Source: an uncultured bacterium (GTDB lineage: Bacteria > Cyanobacteriota > Vampirovibrionia > Gastranaerophilales > Gastranaerophilaceae). Taken from it: 64,000 nucleotides of DNA. Below, piece after piece: positions 17,582 through 26,644 of this stretch. The notes beneath the pieces are model-generated. The model searched no databases. It saw only the letters and a program-made list of their open reading frames with translations, and was not told where the DNA came from. The stretch is from positions 1 to 64,000 of the forward strand of contig CAREDV010000005.1 in the NCBI GenBank assembly GCA_948964545.1, read 5' to 3'. Both the position numbers and the translations under genes were made by a program. The stretch's first letter is position 1. The number at the start of each line of letters is the position of its first letter.

Positions 17582-20500
17582 ATGGATATAACAGAAATTT
17601 ATGACATTGAAGTATACCCAAATTTGTTACTAATCGTTTTTAAAAACTTAGATTCTGGGGAAATCAGAAAATTTAAACAAACAAAGAACAAAAGTGATTT
17701 TGACAAGTTTAAAAAATTTATTAGTCAAAAGGATTTAGTTTTAGTAGGTTTTAATAATTATAAATATGATGACCTAATAATAAAATACATTCTTGCTAAT
17801 GACTGTAATTTTACAAACCAGGACATTTATAATTTGTCTCAAGCACTTATTGACAAAAAAGTCATGCCTGGGTTCAAAGCAAAATGGAATGAATTTAATT
17901 TAATTCCATTTACTAAAACCTTCCAAAGTGTAGACTTACACAAATTTCATAGTGATAAAGGATTGAAATCTTTAGCATTGGGACTTGAGGTAAATAAAAT
18001 ACAAGAATTACCTTTTGACCCGCATAAAGAATTAATAGATGAGGAAATTGAGCAAGTTGAAATTTATTGTGAAAATGATATAGCAGTAACAGAAACACTA
18101 TATAAAGAATCATTAAATAAAATTGAAGCAAGGCAAATCTTAAACGAAAAATATGCAGAGGTAAAAAGAAAACTCGGATATAAAAAAGATTTTGTTAGCT
18201 TATCGGACTCTCAACTTGCTGCAGATATTCTGGCACTTGACTATTGTAATAAAAACAATATAAACTTAAAAGATTTAAAGAAATTACGTAGGCCCGATTA
18301 TGACACTATTGCAGTCAGGGATTTGATTTTTGATGATATAAAATTCGTAACACAATCTGGCAAAGAATTACTTGAAAAACTTAAAAAAGCTAAAATACAC
18401 CTTAAACCTAATTACATTACTGACTATAAAAATAAAGATACATTTGAAACACTTAAACCTGTATCAAATGATGAAGTAAAAGAAGAAGTTGTATTGAATG
18501 GAAAAACCTATCAATTAGGATTAGGCGGAATTCACTCAACTGTAAAAAACCAAGTTTATGAAGGCGAAATTATTGATGCCGATGTCTCAAGCTATTATCC
18601 TAACTTGATTATAAATAATAAAATAAAACCAGATTTTCTTAATGACACTTGGATAGAACTTTATGAGAATATAACTAAACAAAGAATTACAGCTAAAAGA
18701 TGTGGCGATATTCAAACAGCAGACGCTCTTAAAATTGTTATTAATAGTGCCTATGGTAATTATCTTTACCAATATTTTTATGCATATGACCCTAAAACAG
18801 CATACACTGTTACATTAAACGGTCAACTATACTTATTAATGCTTATTGAAGCATTAGAACTAGCTGGTTATGAAGTAATTTCTGCTAATACTGATGGTAT
18901 AACATACATTAAAAACACAAATTCAGATGAATCAGAAATATTGATGGAATGGCAACAAAAGACCAGATTAGAATTAGAAAAAACTTTTTACAAAAAATAC
19001 ATAGAAAAAGATGTAAACAACTATTCAGCTTTAAAAGCAAATGGTGAAATAAAGCGTAAAGGCATGTTTGCAGAACCTAATGCTGGTAAACGTTTAGATG
19101 CAAATATTATAACAAATGCTGTCGAACACTATGTCTACGAAGGTATCTCTGTCGAAGATACCATTAATAAATGTAAGGATATTAAATTATTTTTGTACTC
19201 TCATAGAACAGGGAAACAATTTAAAACTGAATTTGCAGGACAGGAGATTCAAAGAATAAACCGCTATTTTATATCAAATGCAAAACAGGCACACTCTTTA
19301 CAAAGACGAGATATAAATAATAAATTGACAAAGATTGTTAAAAATAAAAAAGTTGTTATAGCTAACGATTTAAACTATAAAGAACTTATTAAACTTGTAG
19401 ATAAGAAACATTACATAAATGAAGCTGATAAAATACTTGATGATTTATTGGCTACAAATCGTGCCGAAGAATTATTAAATAATAACTCCGAAGCTATTGA
19501 AATATTGCAGAGTCAAGGTTTAAAACTAGTTCCTAAAAAATACAAACAAAACCCTAAAGGTGTAAAATTAAACGATTTACCTGAAACTTTTGAGTTTTCA
19601 GAGTACCCGACAGTTGCTGTGATGACAGGTGAAAATATAATTGCTATAGATGTTGATTATCCAGAGCTATTACCACACAAACTGAAAGAAGCATTGCAAA
19701 ATAGCAAAACTTTAAAAAGTTATGTTCAGGAGGGTGGACGTTGTAAATATTTCTTTAAAGTACAATCCTCAGGTATAAAACAGAGAAGTTACTTAAAAAC
19801 ATATGGTTATGAGATTTTATCAGGTAAACCTGCAAATATTGCCGGAGCATATAACTATAAAGACGTATATCAATTTGAAGGTGTTATATCTGATATCCCA
19901 GAAGCGGTCTATGAAACACTTAAGCGAATTCAAACTATTGAAAAACCGTTAAAAAAATCAGAACAAGTAACCAAGGAATTTGGCCACGATGAAATTAGTA
20001 CAATACTTGAATTTGTTAGGGACGCCTTAACTGCTAGGAACATTGAATTCAAGGAAGAAACACCAAAAGATGATTATAAAAAATCTATCTGCCATGAAAA
20101 TGCTCAAATCGTGTTTCACTTTCGGTGCCCCTTTGAAGATGAACATAGTTCTCATAGCAATAGTGATGTAATTCTGTGTATTAATGAAAACGGAAGAATT
20201 ATTGTTCGCTGCTGGCATGAATTATGTAGAGATTCAATTATGACATTTGCAAAAGAATTAAATGAAGAACTTAAAACTCATTTAAAAAAATTGTATAAAA
20301 ATGATTTAACAGTTGAAAATTTGCAAACTGACGAAGAAGTTGAATTTATAAAAAATATTAAACCTCTTGAAGTTCTCGATATACAGGTTGATGATTTCTT
20401 TAATGTTCTAAAAGAAACTAAAGATAAATCTGTAACATTAATTAATGCTCCAACAGGTTGTGGCAAAACTTATACCTCAATAAAATATGCTATTGAATGT

Positions 20501-22321
20501 GTAAAATCGGGCGAAATGGTTGCTATTATCTGTTCGACTATTGAAGAAGTCAAAAGAACTGCCGGAATTCTTAAAGGATATAATTTTACTGATTTCAGTT
20601 TGGCTATTAGTGGATTTGAAACAGAACCAAAAAAATTTAAGAATATTGTAATTACAACTTATGCTTATATTGCACCTAAGGGAGATAGTGGCACACCTTA
20701 TAAAATTGCAAGAAAAATCTTAAGTGACAGGATTGTAATTTGTGACGAAATACAAATGATTCAAATTTACTCTGATAAAATTATTCCTCTTTGCGCTCGT
20801 TACCAAATTGAAGGCAATGTTTTAAAATTAACAACTCAATGCCCTCGAAAATCACATAAAGGAAAGTGTGAAAATTGTTATCGTATTTTTGAATCTAAGG
20901 TTGATAATAAAACTTTGGAATTTTCACAATACTTGAGTTTGCCTTATGTGGATAAGTACAAAGAGCAAATACAAAATCCAGTAAAAAATATTATTTTTGA
21001 GCCTGAATTTTACAATGATATGTCTTTGAATAACTTAAAAACTCAAAAAATTGAACCTGATAAAAAACTGTTTGATTTATTCCCTTTTATAGCAGAGAGT
21101 ATTAGCAACTTTGAAGATTTAGAATTACGCATTCAGTTTCCTTATATCGAAGACAAACATGGAAAAACATTCTTAACTAAAGATGAAATAATAAAACTTA
21201 GTGAAGAAGAAAAACAACCTAAAATTCATTACCCTAAGTACAGTTGTGGAATACCAATGTTATATTGCAAAAGTAAAATGTTTTACGAAAATATCTTTAC
21301 TTATGCAAAAAGAATAATAGCTATGAGTGCAACAATTCCTTTTGATGTTCAATGTGACTTTGAAAAATTTGCAAATAGTAATAAGTTCGAAATAAAAAAA
21401 TGCAATGTAGAATCTACAGCTATAAAGTTTAATGTTTATACTTTAAAACTAGCTCGCAAATTGAGTCATAGTGACATTGCTCATATTCTTAAATCTGTTA
21501 ATTTATCCGTATTTTTGGTTGAACCAACTTTATATGAAGCAAAATTACAATATGGTGAGCTTACTAAGGATAATCAATTAGCACAAAGAATCATATTTTT
21601 TAAACAAGGCGATTACACGAATATCTACGAAAGTATTCAAGGAGAAGCAAAGGTTGAAAATTGTTCAAAGAAAATTAAATTAACCTACGCGAATAGCGCA
21701 ATTTGTAGGGCGAAAGATATGCCAGATGTGGATTTTGTTGTTGTTGATTGTTCACAATTCTTGCCAACACTTGCTCTTAACTATGAATCGAGATTCGTAG
21801 ATAAACTTGAAATGCGCGATATTCAAGCTAAAAACATTGAGAATAAATTGCACCAAATTATAGGTAGAGTTTTTAGGAGTAATTTAAAATACAATCCTAA
21901 CATTACTCAAGTTGATAGCAGAAAAATTATATTGTTATTACACAACTTGCCTTATGAGCTGCAAGACTTTAAGCCTAATTCAAAAATATGTAGCACTTAT
22001 GAAGAATACTCTAATGAACACGTTATAGGATTTTTAGATAAAAAACGTAAAGAATCTATTGTTTCAACAATTAAAGAAATTCTAAATAATAAAAGACCTG
22101 ACAATAAAGGTTTAGAGCAAAAATGTGAAATAATGTTTAAAGCTCTTGATGTTGGTGTTTCAAAGCTGAATAGAAGAACCGAATACGACTTATTGAGTGA
22201 TGAAGATAGAGCTTATATCAAGCAACTAAAACGCGACAAAAACTCTTATAAAGAGATTATGTCGTATTTTATAACCAACTATAACTATATGCCAAAATGG
22301 GAGGTAGAAAACAATGAATAA
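17582..22321 (+). CDS. Fused family-B DNA polymerase, PrimPol-like domain and SF2 helicase (1579 aa)
   Basis: Residues 1-185 form a DEDDy-type exonuclease: DIE at 8-10, FNNYKYDD near 57-64 and YCENDIAVTE near 162-171. The polymerase palm follows with motif A ADVSSYYPN near 331, motif B KIVINSAYGN near 383 and motif C ANTDG near 435, where Asn stands in for the first Asp of the classic DTD. Around 680-780 there is a PrimPol/AEP-like region with AIDVD near 688 and GGRCKYFF, but without the usual His. A Cys/His cluster (CPFEDEH...CWHELC) spans about 846-880. The rest is an SF2 helicase: APTGCGKT near 955, DEIQ near 1054, a four-Cys insert near 1087-1100, MSATIP near 1248 and HQIIGRVFR near 1424. 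AGGAGG precedes the ATG. It would supply primer synthesis, unwinding and elongation for the element. The combination in one chain is unusual. Confidence 0.88.
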   Translation: MDITEIYDIEVYPNLLLIVFKNLDSGEIRKFKQTKNKSDFDKFKKFISQKDLVLVGFNNYKYDDLIIKYILANDCNFTNQDIYNLSQALIDKKVMPGFKAKWNEFNLIPFTKTFQSVDLHKFHSDKGLKSLALGLEVNKIQELPFDPHKELIDEEIEQVEIYCENDIAVTETLYKESLNKIEARQILNEKYAEVKRKLGYKKDFVSLSDSQLAADILALDYCNKNNINLKDLKKLRRPDYDTIAVRDLIFDDIKFVTQSGKELLEKLKKAKIHLKPNYITDYKNKDTFETLKPVSNDEVKEEVVLNGKTYQLGLGGIHSTVKNQVYEGEIIDADVSSYYPNLIINNKIKPDFLNDTWIELYENITKQRITAKRCGDIQTADALKIVINSAYGNYLYQYFYAYDPKTAYTVTLNGQLYLLMLIEALELAGYEVISANTDGITYIKNTNSDESEILMEWQQKTRLELEKTFYKKYIEKDVNNYSALKANGEIKRKGMFAEPNAGKRLDANIITNAVEHYVYEGISVEDTINKCKDIKLFLYSHRTGKQFKTEFAGQEIQRINRYFISNAKQAHSLQRRDINNKLTKIVKNKKVVIANDLNYKELIKLVDKKHYINEADKILDDLLATNRAEELLNNNSEAIEILQSQGLKLVPKKYKQNPKGVKLNDLPETFEFSEYPTVAVMTGENIIAIDVDYPELLPHKLKEALQNSKTLKSYVQEGGRCKYFFKVQSSGIKQRSYLKTYGYEILSGKPANIAGAYNYKDVYQFEGVISDIPEAVYETLKRIQTIEKPLKKSEQVTKEFGHDEISTILEFVRDALTARNIEFKEETPKDDYKKSICHENAQIVFHFRCPFEDEHSSHSNSDVILCINENGRIIVRCWHELCRDSIMTFAKELNEELKTHLKKLYKNDLTVENLQTDEEVEFIKNIKPLEVLDIQVDDFFNVLKETKDKSVTLINAPTGCGKTYTSIKYAIECVKSGEMVAIICSTIEEVKRTAGILKGYNFTDFSLAISGFETEPKKFKNIVITTYAYIAPKGDSGTPYKIARKILSDRIVICDEIQMIQIYSDKIIPLCARYQIEGNVLKLTTQCPRKSHKGKCENCYRIFESKVDNKTLEFSQYLSLPYVDKYKEQIQNPVKNIIFEPEFYNDMSLNNLKTQKIEPDKKLFDLFPFIAESISNFEDLELRIQFPYIEDKHGKTFLTKDEIIKLSEEEKQPKIHYPKYSCGIPMLYCKSKMFYENIFTYAKRIIAMSATIPFDVQCDFEKFANSNKFEIKKCNVESTAIKFNVYTLKLARKLSHSDIAHILKSVNLSVFLVEPTLYEAKLQYGELTKDNQLAQRIIFFKQGDYTNIYESIQGEAKVENCSKKIKLTYANSAICRAKDMPDVDFVVVDCSQFLPTLALNYESRFVDKLEMRDIQAKNIENKLHQIIGRVFRSNLKYNPNITQVDSRKIILLLHNLPYELQDFKPNSKICSTYEEYSNEHVIGFLDKKRKESIVSTIKEILNNKRPDNKGLEQKCEIMFKALDVGVSKLNRRTEYDLLSDEDRAYIKQLKRDKNSYKEIMSYFITNYNYMPKWEVENNE

Positions 22322-22490
22322 CCTCTTAACTATCCAAGAAGCAGCTAGTTGTTTGCGTATTTCTGTAAGCACTCTTTATAGGTGGATTCATCACAAAAAA
22401 ATTGAACACGTCAAAATGGGCAATAAGGTAATGTTTACAGAAGAAGCTCTCGATAAATTTATTAAAAATAATACAATAACTCCAGAATAA
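22314..22490 (+). CDS. Excisionase-like HTH protein, 58 aa
   Basis: The sequence LLTIQEAASCLRISVSTLYR, followed by a basic wing and VMFTEEALDKFI, is a textbook HTH_17 (MerR/excisionase-like) domain. It overlaps the end of the polymerase fusion by 8 bp, has GGGAGG 9 nt upstream and lies 148 bp before the integrase. This suggests a recombination directionality factor, though a plain regulator is possible. Confidence 0.8.
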   Translation: MNNLLTIQEAASCLRISVSTLYRWIHHKKIEHVKMGNKVMFTEEALDKFIKNNTITPE

Positions 22491-22638
22491 CTCTGGCACC
22501 GTGAGCACCGTGCCGCCTCATTGGTACAGTGCTCGCCCCAAAGGGGGCACAGAGATACAAAGTCTAATTAGCAAAAATTAGCAAAGGGGCTTACAAAAGC
22601 CAAATAACACGACATAATAAAAACAAAGGAACTATAAA
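22491..22638. promoter_or_regulatory. Repeat-rich spacer between excisionase-like gene and integrase
   Basis: The sequence is GC-richer than its surroundings and holds several small repeats: GGCAC/GTGCC as an inverted pair and GCACCGTG twice near 22496-22515, AATTAGCAAA twice near 22566-22582, and a GGCTT-ACAA-AAGCC hairpin near 22587-22600. These could be binding sites for the excisionase or integrase, or an attenuator ahead of int (inference). Confidence 0.4.
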
Positions 22639-23769
22639 ATGGCAACTGTTAAATGTAGAACATGGGAAACTAAAAAAGGTATATCAAAATCTTGGTATAT
22701 TGACTACAAAGATACTTTTGGCAATCGCAAAATTGAAAGTGGATTTAAAACTAAAGTTGAAGCAGAAAAAGCATTAGCTAAAGCTATTCAAGAAATTGAG
22801 AACGGTTATTATGTAGATTCAAATAAAAGTTTAACTTTTGCTCAATTAGCTGATAAATATTGGAAATACTACGCAGAATTACATTTAAAAGAAACTTCTT
22901 TATCTTGTTATCAAAATTGTTTGAGTCATTTATTACCTGTTATTGGTGATATGAAAGTTTTAGAAATGACACCAAATACAATGAATGAATATATTAGGCT
23001 AAAGCAAAGTACAACAAAACTTTCAAATACTACAATTAATAAGCATTTAGTTTTGGCTAAAAGTATTCTAACTCACGCAATTGACAATGGTTTACTTGCA
23101 AGAAACCCTTTAGCTAGAGTTAAACTTCTTAAAGAAGAACAAATTGAACAACAATGTTTAACTCAAAAAGAAGTTTATGCAGTTCTAGAAGTTGCTAAAA
23201 AACATTATCCTGATTTCTATCCTTTGCTAATAACGGCAATATTTACAGGTGCAAGGCAAGGCGAATTATTTGCTTTAACTTGGGATAGAATTAATTTTGT
23301 CGAAGGATACATAAAGATTGATAGAAGGGTGCACAATAAAACGATTAATACACCTAAAACAAGAAGTTCTAATCGAAAAATAAATTTGCCTGATGAAGTT
23401 ATAAGAGTATTGAAAGAATGGCGTTTAAGATGTCCACATAGTGAAATGAATCTTGTTTTTCCTAATGAAAATGGAGGCTTTTTAGATAGACATAATGTAA
23501 GAAAAAGACAATTAAACCCTGTTTTAAGACGCGCAGGTGTAAGTGAAATTCGTTTCCACGATTTAAGGCATACTTTTGCTAGCTTGTTACTAGCCAATGA
23601 CGCTCATCCCAAATATGTTCAAGACCAAATGGGACACGCTTCGATTAAGATTACAATGGATACTTATTCTCACTTATTGCCAGAAGCTCATAAGAAGGGG
23701 GTAGAAACATTAAACAAGATTCTTGAGATTCCAAAAGAAGAAGAAAAAGAGCGAAGATTTGGGACGTAA
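22639..23769 (+). CDS. int: Tyrosine site-specific integrase
   Basis: The 376-residue protein has an N-terminal arm-type DNA-binding domain (residues 1-57, with the KSWYIDYKD beta sheet), a SAM-like core-binding domain (about 63-165) and the catalytic domain. The active-site residues are all visible: R206 in TGARQGE, a candidate Lys at 240, H307-x-x-R310 in HDLRH, H333 in MGHAS and Tyr343. It reads toward the tRNA-Ala attachment site 1 kb away and is therefore the enzyme that integrated the element at 24761-24802. AAAGGA precedes the ATG. Confidence 0.96.
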   Translation: MATVKCRTWETKKGISKSWYIDYKDTFGNRKIESGFKTKVEAEKALAKAIQEIENGYYVDSNKSLTFAQLADKYWKYYAELHLKETSLSCYQNCLSHLLPVIGDMKVLEMTPNTMNEYIRLKQSTTKLSNTTINKHLVLAKSILTHAIDNGLLARNPLARVKLLKEEQIEQQCLTQKEVYAVLEVAKKHYPDFYPLLITAIFTGARQGELFALTWDRINFVEGYIKIDRRVHNKTINTPKTRSSNRKINLPDEVIRVLKEWRLRCPHSEMNLVFPNENGGFLDRHNVRKRQLNPVLRRAGVSEIRFHDLRHTFASLLLANDAHPKYVQDQMGHASIKITMDTYSHLLPEAHKKGVETLNKILEIPKEEEKERRFGT

Positions 23770-23794
23770 ACAAAGTTGCATATGTGAAACTAAA

Positions 23795-23823
23795 GCCTAG
23801 ACTTAATGTCTAGGCGTCTTTTT
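23795..23823 (+). terminator. Terminator of the integrase gene
   Basis: A perfect 8-bp stem GCCTAGAC/GTCTAGGC with loop TTAAT is followed by CG, TC and a T run. The stop codon of the convergent membrane-protein gene lies in the loop. Confidence 0.85.
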
Positions 23824-24597
23824 ATCTTCTTTCATAACTTTAGTTAGTATATTTATATCCGCAATAAGTTCTTTTAGTAACTGGTTTTGAATTTCAATTA
23901 ATTTTGTCTGTTGTTGTTGTTCTGACAATGTTTCGATACTGATTTGATTTTGTTGTTCTAATAGATTTATTATTTTTTCATATTGGTCATTTGTTTGTTT
24001 ATCAGGCAACATAGTCCAAACAAAAAATACGATAGAAAGAATTATAGATAAAATTGTCAAATGATTCTTTATTAAATAATCTTTAATTGGTGAGTCTGTA
24101 TTTTCAATGATTTCATATTGTTCTTCTAACTCTTCAACTTTTGCAGTTTTAAGAATGTCATTTAAACTATAATCATCAATAGTTATATTTTCATAGTCTT
24201 TAAGTAATGAAATGGTTTTTAATTGATTGTTTAAAAGTTCTTGAACTCTACTAATATTCCCCAAATTTATATCATTGTAAATATTGTTTATGCGATTAAT
24301 ATTTGAAAAATCAAATACTTGCACAATATCGTGGAATCTTTTAAATGTGTCTACAATTGGTAAATTATACGCTTTGTTAAATTGTGTCATTGCAGAATAG
24401 AATTCGGCGTTTGGTGTTATTGAAATTTTAGGCATAGCCCAATTCATAGAATTCATCAAACTGCATGTTGGTGCTATTGAATCATAAATTGAACCAAGAT
24501 TATTTAAAAAGGTTAAATCAGGAAGGGAAGTTTTTGTTATTATTTGTGTCATAGCTTCTTGTTGAGCAATTATTTTTTGCAAAGAGTCATTCATCAT
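23803..24597 (-). CDS. Hypothetical protein with one membrane segment, 264 aa
   Basis: I start it at ATG 24597 (a second ATG follows at once); reading further back to 24732 enters the attachment-site region and looks unnatural. Residues 1-150 are polar and helical. One strong membrane helix lies around residue 190 (HLTILSIILSIVFFVWTML), followed by a Gln-rich coiled coil (about 205-255). There is no signal peptide. Proteins with a soluble front, one helix and a coiled tail are common as cargo next to integrases, and some are defence effectors, but I recognise no family here. The ribosome site is weak. Confidence 0.55.
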   Translation of the reverse strand: MMNDSLQKIIAQQEAMTQIITKTSLPDLTFLNNLGSIYDSIAPTCSLMNSMNWAMPKISITPNAEFYSAMTQFNKAYNLPIVDTFKRFHDIVQVFDFSNINRINNIYNDINLGNISRVQELLNNQLKTISLLKDYENITIDDYSLNDILKTAKVEELEEQYEIIENTDSPIKDYLIKNHLTILSIILSIVFFVWTMLPDKQTNDQYEKIINLLEQQNQISIETLSEQQQQTKLIEIQNQLLKELIADINILTKVMKEDKKTPRH

Positions 24598-24732
24598 ATG
24601 TTGAGTGTAACACAAAATTAATACCTTTCTAAAGCAAAATGCAACAAATTTGCAACAAAATTCGTTTTTTTGAGCAAAAAACGGGCATGGAATAAGGTGA
24701 AAAATCTGAACTAAAAAACGGCTGAAACGCAT

Positions 24733-24755
24733 TAAAAAAGAGCCTTTCGGCTCTT
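24733..24755 (-). terminator. Terminator of tRNA-Ala supplied by the element
   Basis: On the minus strand the hairpin AAGAGCC-GAAA-GGCTCTT is followed by a T run, 10 bp after the tRNA 3' end. It lies on the element side of attR and so replaces the original terminator now stranded at 6771-6800. Confidence 0.8.
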
Positions 24756-24760
24756 ATTTT

Positions 24761-24802
24761 TAAATGGTGGAGGTTAGGAGATTCGAACTCCTGACCCCCT
24801 GC
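24761..24802 (-). repeat. attR: 42-bp repeat within tRNA-Ala
   Basis: Identical to 6802-6843. In this copy it forms the functional 3' end of the tRNA, so integration left the gene intact. Confidence 0.93.
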
Positions 24803-24840
24803 TTGCAAAGCAGGTGCTCTACCAGCTGAGCTAAACCCCC
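24765..24840 (-). tRNA. tRNA-Ala(TGC)
   Basis: The 76-nt cloverleaf on the minus strand starts GGGGGTT and ends with discriminator A and an encoded CCA. The anticodon stem CCTGC/GCAGG closes the loop TTTGCAA, giving anticodon TGC. The acceptor stem contains the G3:U70 pair that identifies alanine tRNAs. It is the integration target of the 18-kb element. Confidence 0.98.
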
Positions 24841-24917
24841 ACGTTTTTCGTGAAACTTCTATGAACTTGTCACATTTTTTATTTTACATGCTGATTTTTT
24901 TTTGTAAAGTACTTTTT

Positions 24918-25268
24918 TTATTTTTTTATATCTAAATTGGAAAAAATCTTATTTAATCTTTCTTTATCAACATAATACCACCACCCAATTAGTGCTTCAA
25001 ATGCTGTTGCCTGACGGTATTCTGCCTGGTTTGAACGCCGTCCGACCGGGATAGAAAGATTTCTTGCACGACGAACAATTTCCTGCTCTTGTTCTGTTAA
25101 TTCCATATTATGCAATAATTCTGCCTGATATGATGCTTTAACTTTATCTGTAGTAAGTTTATGTAATATTTTTGCATTTTCAGTCATTCGAACCGTTTTT
25201 TCACGAACAAACAATTCCCACACAGCATCACCGATATATGCATAATTTCTAAGGTTCATTTCTTCCAT
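24918..25268 (-). CDS. mrnC: Mini-ribonuclease III
   Basis: The 116-residue protein consists of an RNase III catalytic domain alone, with YIGDAVWELFVRE (Asp14) near the start and TAFEALIGWWYY (catalytic Glu) near residue 93, and no dsRNA-binding domain. This is the layout of MrnC, which matures 23S rRNA in Firmicutes and cyanobacteria. A TACAAT box ends 6 nt before the ATG and no ribosome site is visible, so the message may be leaderless; an ATG three codons later is an alternative. It is the first chromosomal gene after the integrated element. Confidence 0.92.
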   Translation of the reverse strand: MEEMNLRNYAYIGDAVWELFVREKTVRMTENAKILHKLTTDKVKASYQAELLHNMELTEQEQEIVRRARNLSIPVGRRSNQAEYRQATAFEALIGWWYYVDKERLNKIFSNLDIKK

Positions 25269-25310
25269 AAAATAATTGTACTATAAAAAGGTTTGAGCTA
25301 TAATATTTTT

Positions 25311-25886
25311 ATGAAAAAAATAATTTTGATTTTATTGTTAATTTTAATTGGAAATTTGACTCTGGCAGAATGCGGATGCCATAAACAGACTAAATGTCTT
25401 GATTTATTGACTTCTATGTATAACGAACGCGCAACTTTATATAATGTTTTAAATCTTTCTACTGACCAGCAGAAATGTAAAGAGGTTATAGATCAGAAAC
25501 GCTATAACGAACTTGGTGAACAGTTTAAACAGTTAGAACAGGAAAAATATGTTTTAAGTAAAATGTGCGAACATCAAGCAAGTCCTCAAGCTTTGAAAAA
25601 ACAAGAAAAAGTAGTTAAAAATATTGAAAAATGCATGAAAAAAACGGGCGATAAATATGATAAAGAATTCAAAACTGTTTTGAATTCCGAGCAGCGCTCA
25701 AAATTAAAATCAATTAGAAAAATGCAGAAAAAAGAGATTAAATATTGCCAAAAAAATAAAGCATTTTATAAAAAAGACCCTAATTTAAGACCGTTTGGAA
25801 TGTATGAGAACAATAAGCAGGAAGTTTTATGTCCTGTACATAAAAAATGGCATATATTCGGTTTTAAACATAATTTAAACAAATGA
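25311..25886 (+). CDS. Small secreted Cys-containing protein, 191 aa
   Basis: A signal peptide (MKKIILILLLILIGNLTLA) is followed by ECGCHKQTKC, then a long charged helical region rich in Lys and Glu (about residues 60-150) and a short C-terminal part with CPVHKKWH. The early Cys could be a lipobox, but LTLAEC is not canonical. TATAAT at 25299-25304 ends 6 nt before the ATG, so the transcript is probably leaderless. Family not recognised; the helical middle resembles Spy/CpxP-like periplasmic proteins only superficially. Confidence 0.65.
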   Translation: MKKIILILLLILIGNLTLAECGCHKQTKCLDLLTSMYNERATLYNVLNLSTDQQKCKEVIDQKRYNELGEQFKQLEQEKYVLSKMCEHQASPQALKKQEKVVKNIEKCMKKTGDKYDKEFKTVLNSEQRSKLKSIRKMQKKEIKYCQKNKAFYKKDPNLRPFGMYENNKQEVLCPVHKKWHIFGFKHNLNK

Positions 25887-25919
25887 TGATTTTTTCTGTA
25901 ATGTCATTATAATTATGAT

Positions 25920-26579
25920 ATGAGAAAATTAGTTGTTTTAGCTTTGTTAATCTTTTTTTCAACCGCAAACTGCTATGCATGGGGCTGGAAGAAAGATACG
26001 GGAACACCTTTAAATAAAGAATATAACAATGAAGGCAAGGGTTATGTCGGAACTTTGCCCGATATTTCAAAGAACTTTGAAAGTTCCGAACCGAAAAGCA
26101 CTAAACCTATTTATGAAAAAAGCAAAAAATTTAATTCTGCAGATGAAATTAAACCCGTTCCAAGGGATAACCCTGCATTTGTAAATATAATTTTAAAATC
26201 TGATAAAACTTCACCGTATGTCAATGATATAAATGAATTACTTCCTCTTTTAGAAAATATTTTAATATGTATTGATAAGAATTACGATGTACAAAAATTC
26301 AATGCAAAAGTTTATTTTTTTAACAAGACAGTAGAATATCTCCAAGGTAAATATAAAGAATTACCTGAAAGCAGTTATACATCTTTCCAGAAACTTCTAA
26401 CGCTTAATACACATACAAAATCAGTTGCAACATTACGTGCAGAAGCTGAAAAATATCGGCCTTATCTTGCATATACAGGTGCTGGATATTTATATAACGA
26501 CAATGTAATAAATCAGCAATTAGACTACTTAAAGACGGAAATTGAAGAAACTATTGTTGTATTAAAAGATGTAAGATAA
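25920..26579 (+). CDS. Secreted hypothetical protein, 219 aa
   Basis: A signal peptide ends near residue 20 (STANCYA-WGWKK). The mature part begins with a low-complexity Pro/Lys/Ser region to about residue 85, followed by a helical domain with no known motif. TATAAT at 25908-25913 ends 6 nt before the ATG and there is no ribosome site, as in the preceding gene. The two secreted proteins sit 33 bp apart but each has its own promoter box. Confidence 0.62.
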   Translation: MRKLVVLALLIFFSTANCYAWGWKKDTGTPLNKEYNNEGKGYVGTLPDISKNFESSEPKSTKPIYEKSKKFNSADEIKPVPRDNPAFVNIILKSDKTSPYVNDINELLPLLENILICIDKNYDVQKFNAKVYFFNKTVEYLQGKYKELPESSYTSFQKLLTLNTHTKSVATLRAEAEKYRPYLAYTGAGYLYNDNVINQQLDYLKTEIEETIVVLKDVR

Positions 26580-26644
26580 AAAAGTAAGTCTTGACAAACT
26601 TTTTTCTTTGATTTAAAGTTAGCTTAGACTAACAAAGGTACAAT

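Larger units (their letters stand above)
6844..24802. mobile_element. 18-kb integrative element in tRNA-Ala(TGC) with defence cargo
   Basis: It is bounded by the 42-bp attL/attR repeat. The integrase and an excisionase-like gene are at the tRNA end, next to a self-contained replication module (17098-22321). The left half holds an OLD nuclease, a C5 methylase, a Sau3AI-like endonuclease, a DUF262/DUF1524 enzyme and AbiH. I find no capsid, portal, terminase, relaxase or type IV secretion genes. It therefore resembles a phage satellite or a replicating integrative plasmid that borrows its transfer machinery (inference). Neighbouring chromosomal genes resume cleanly at mini-RNase III. Confidence 0.85.
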
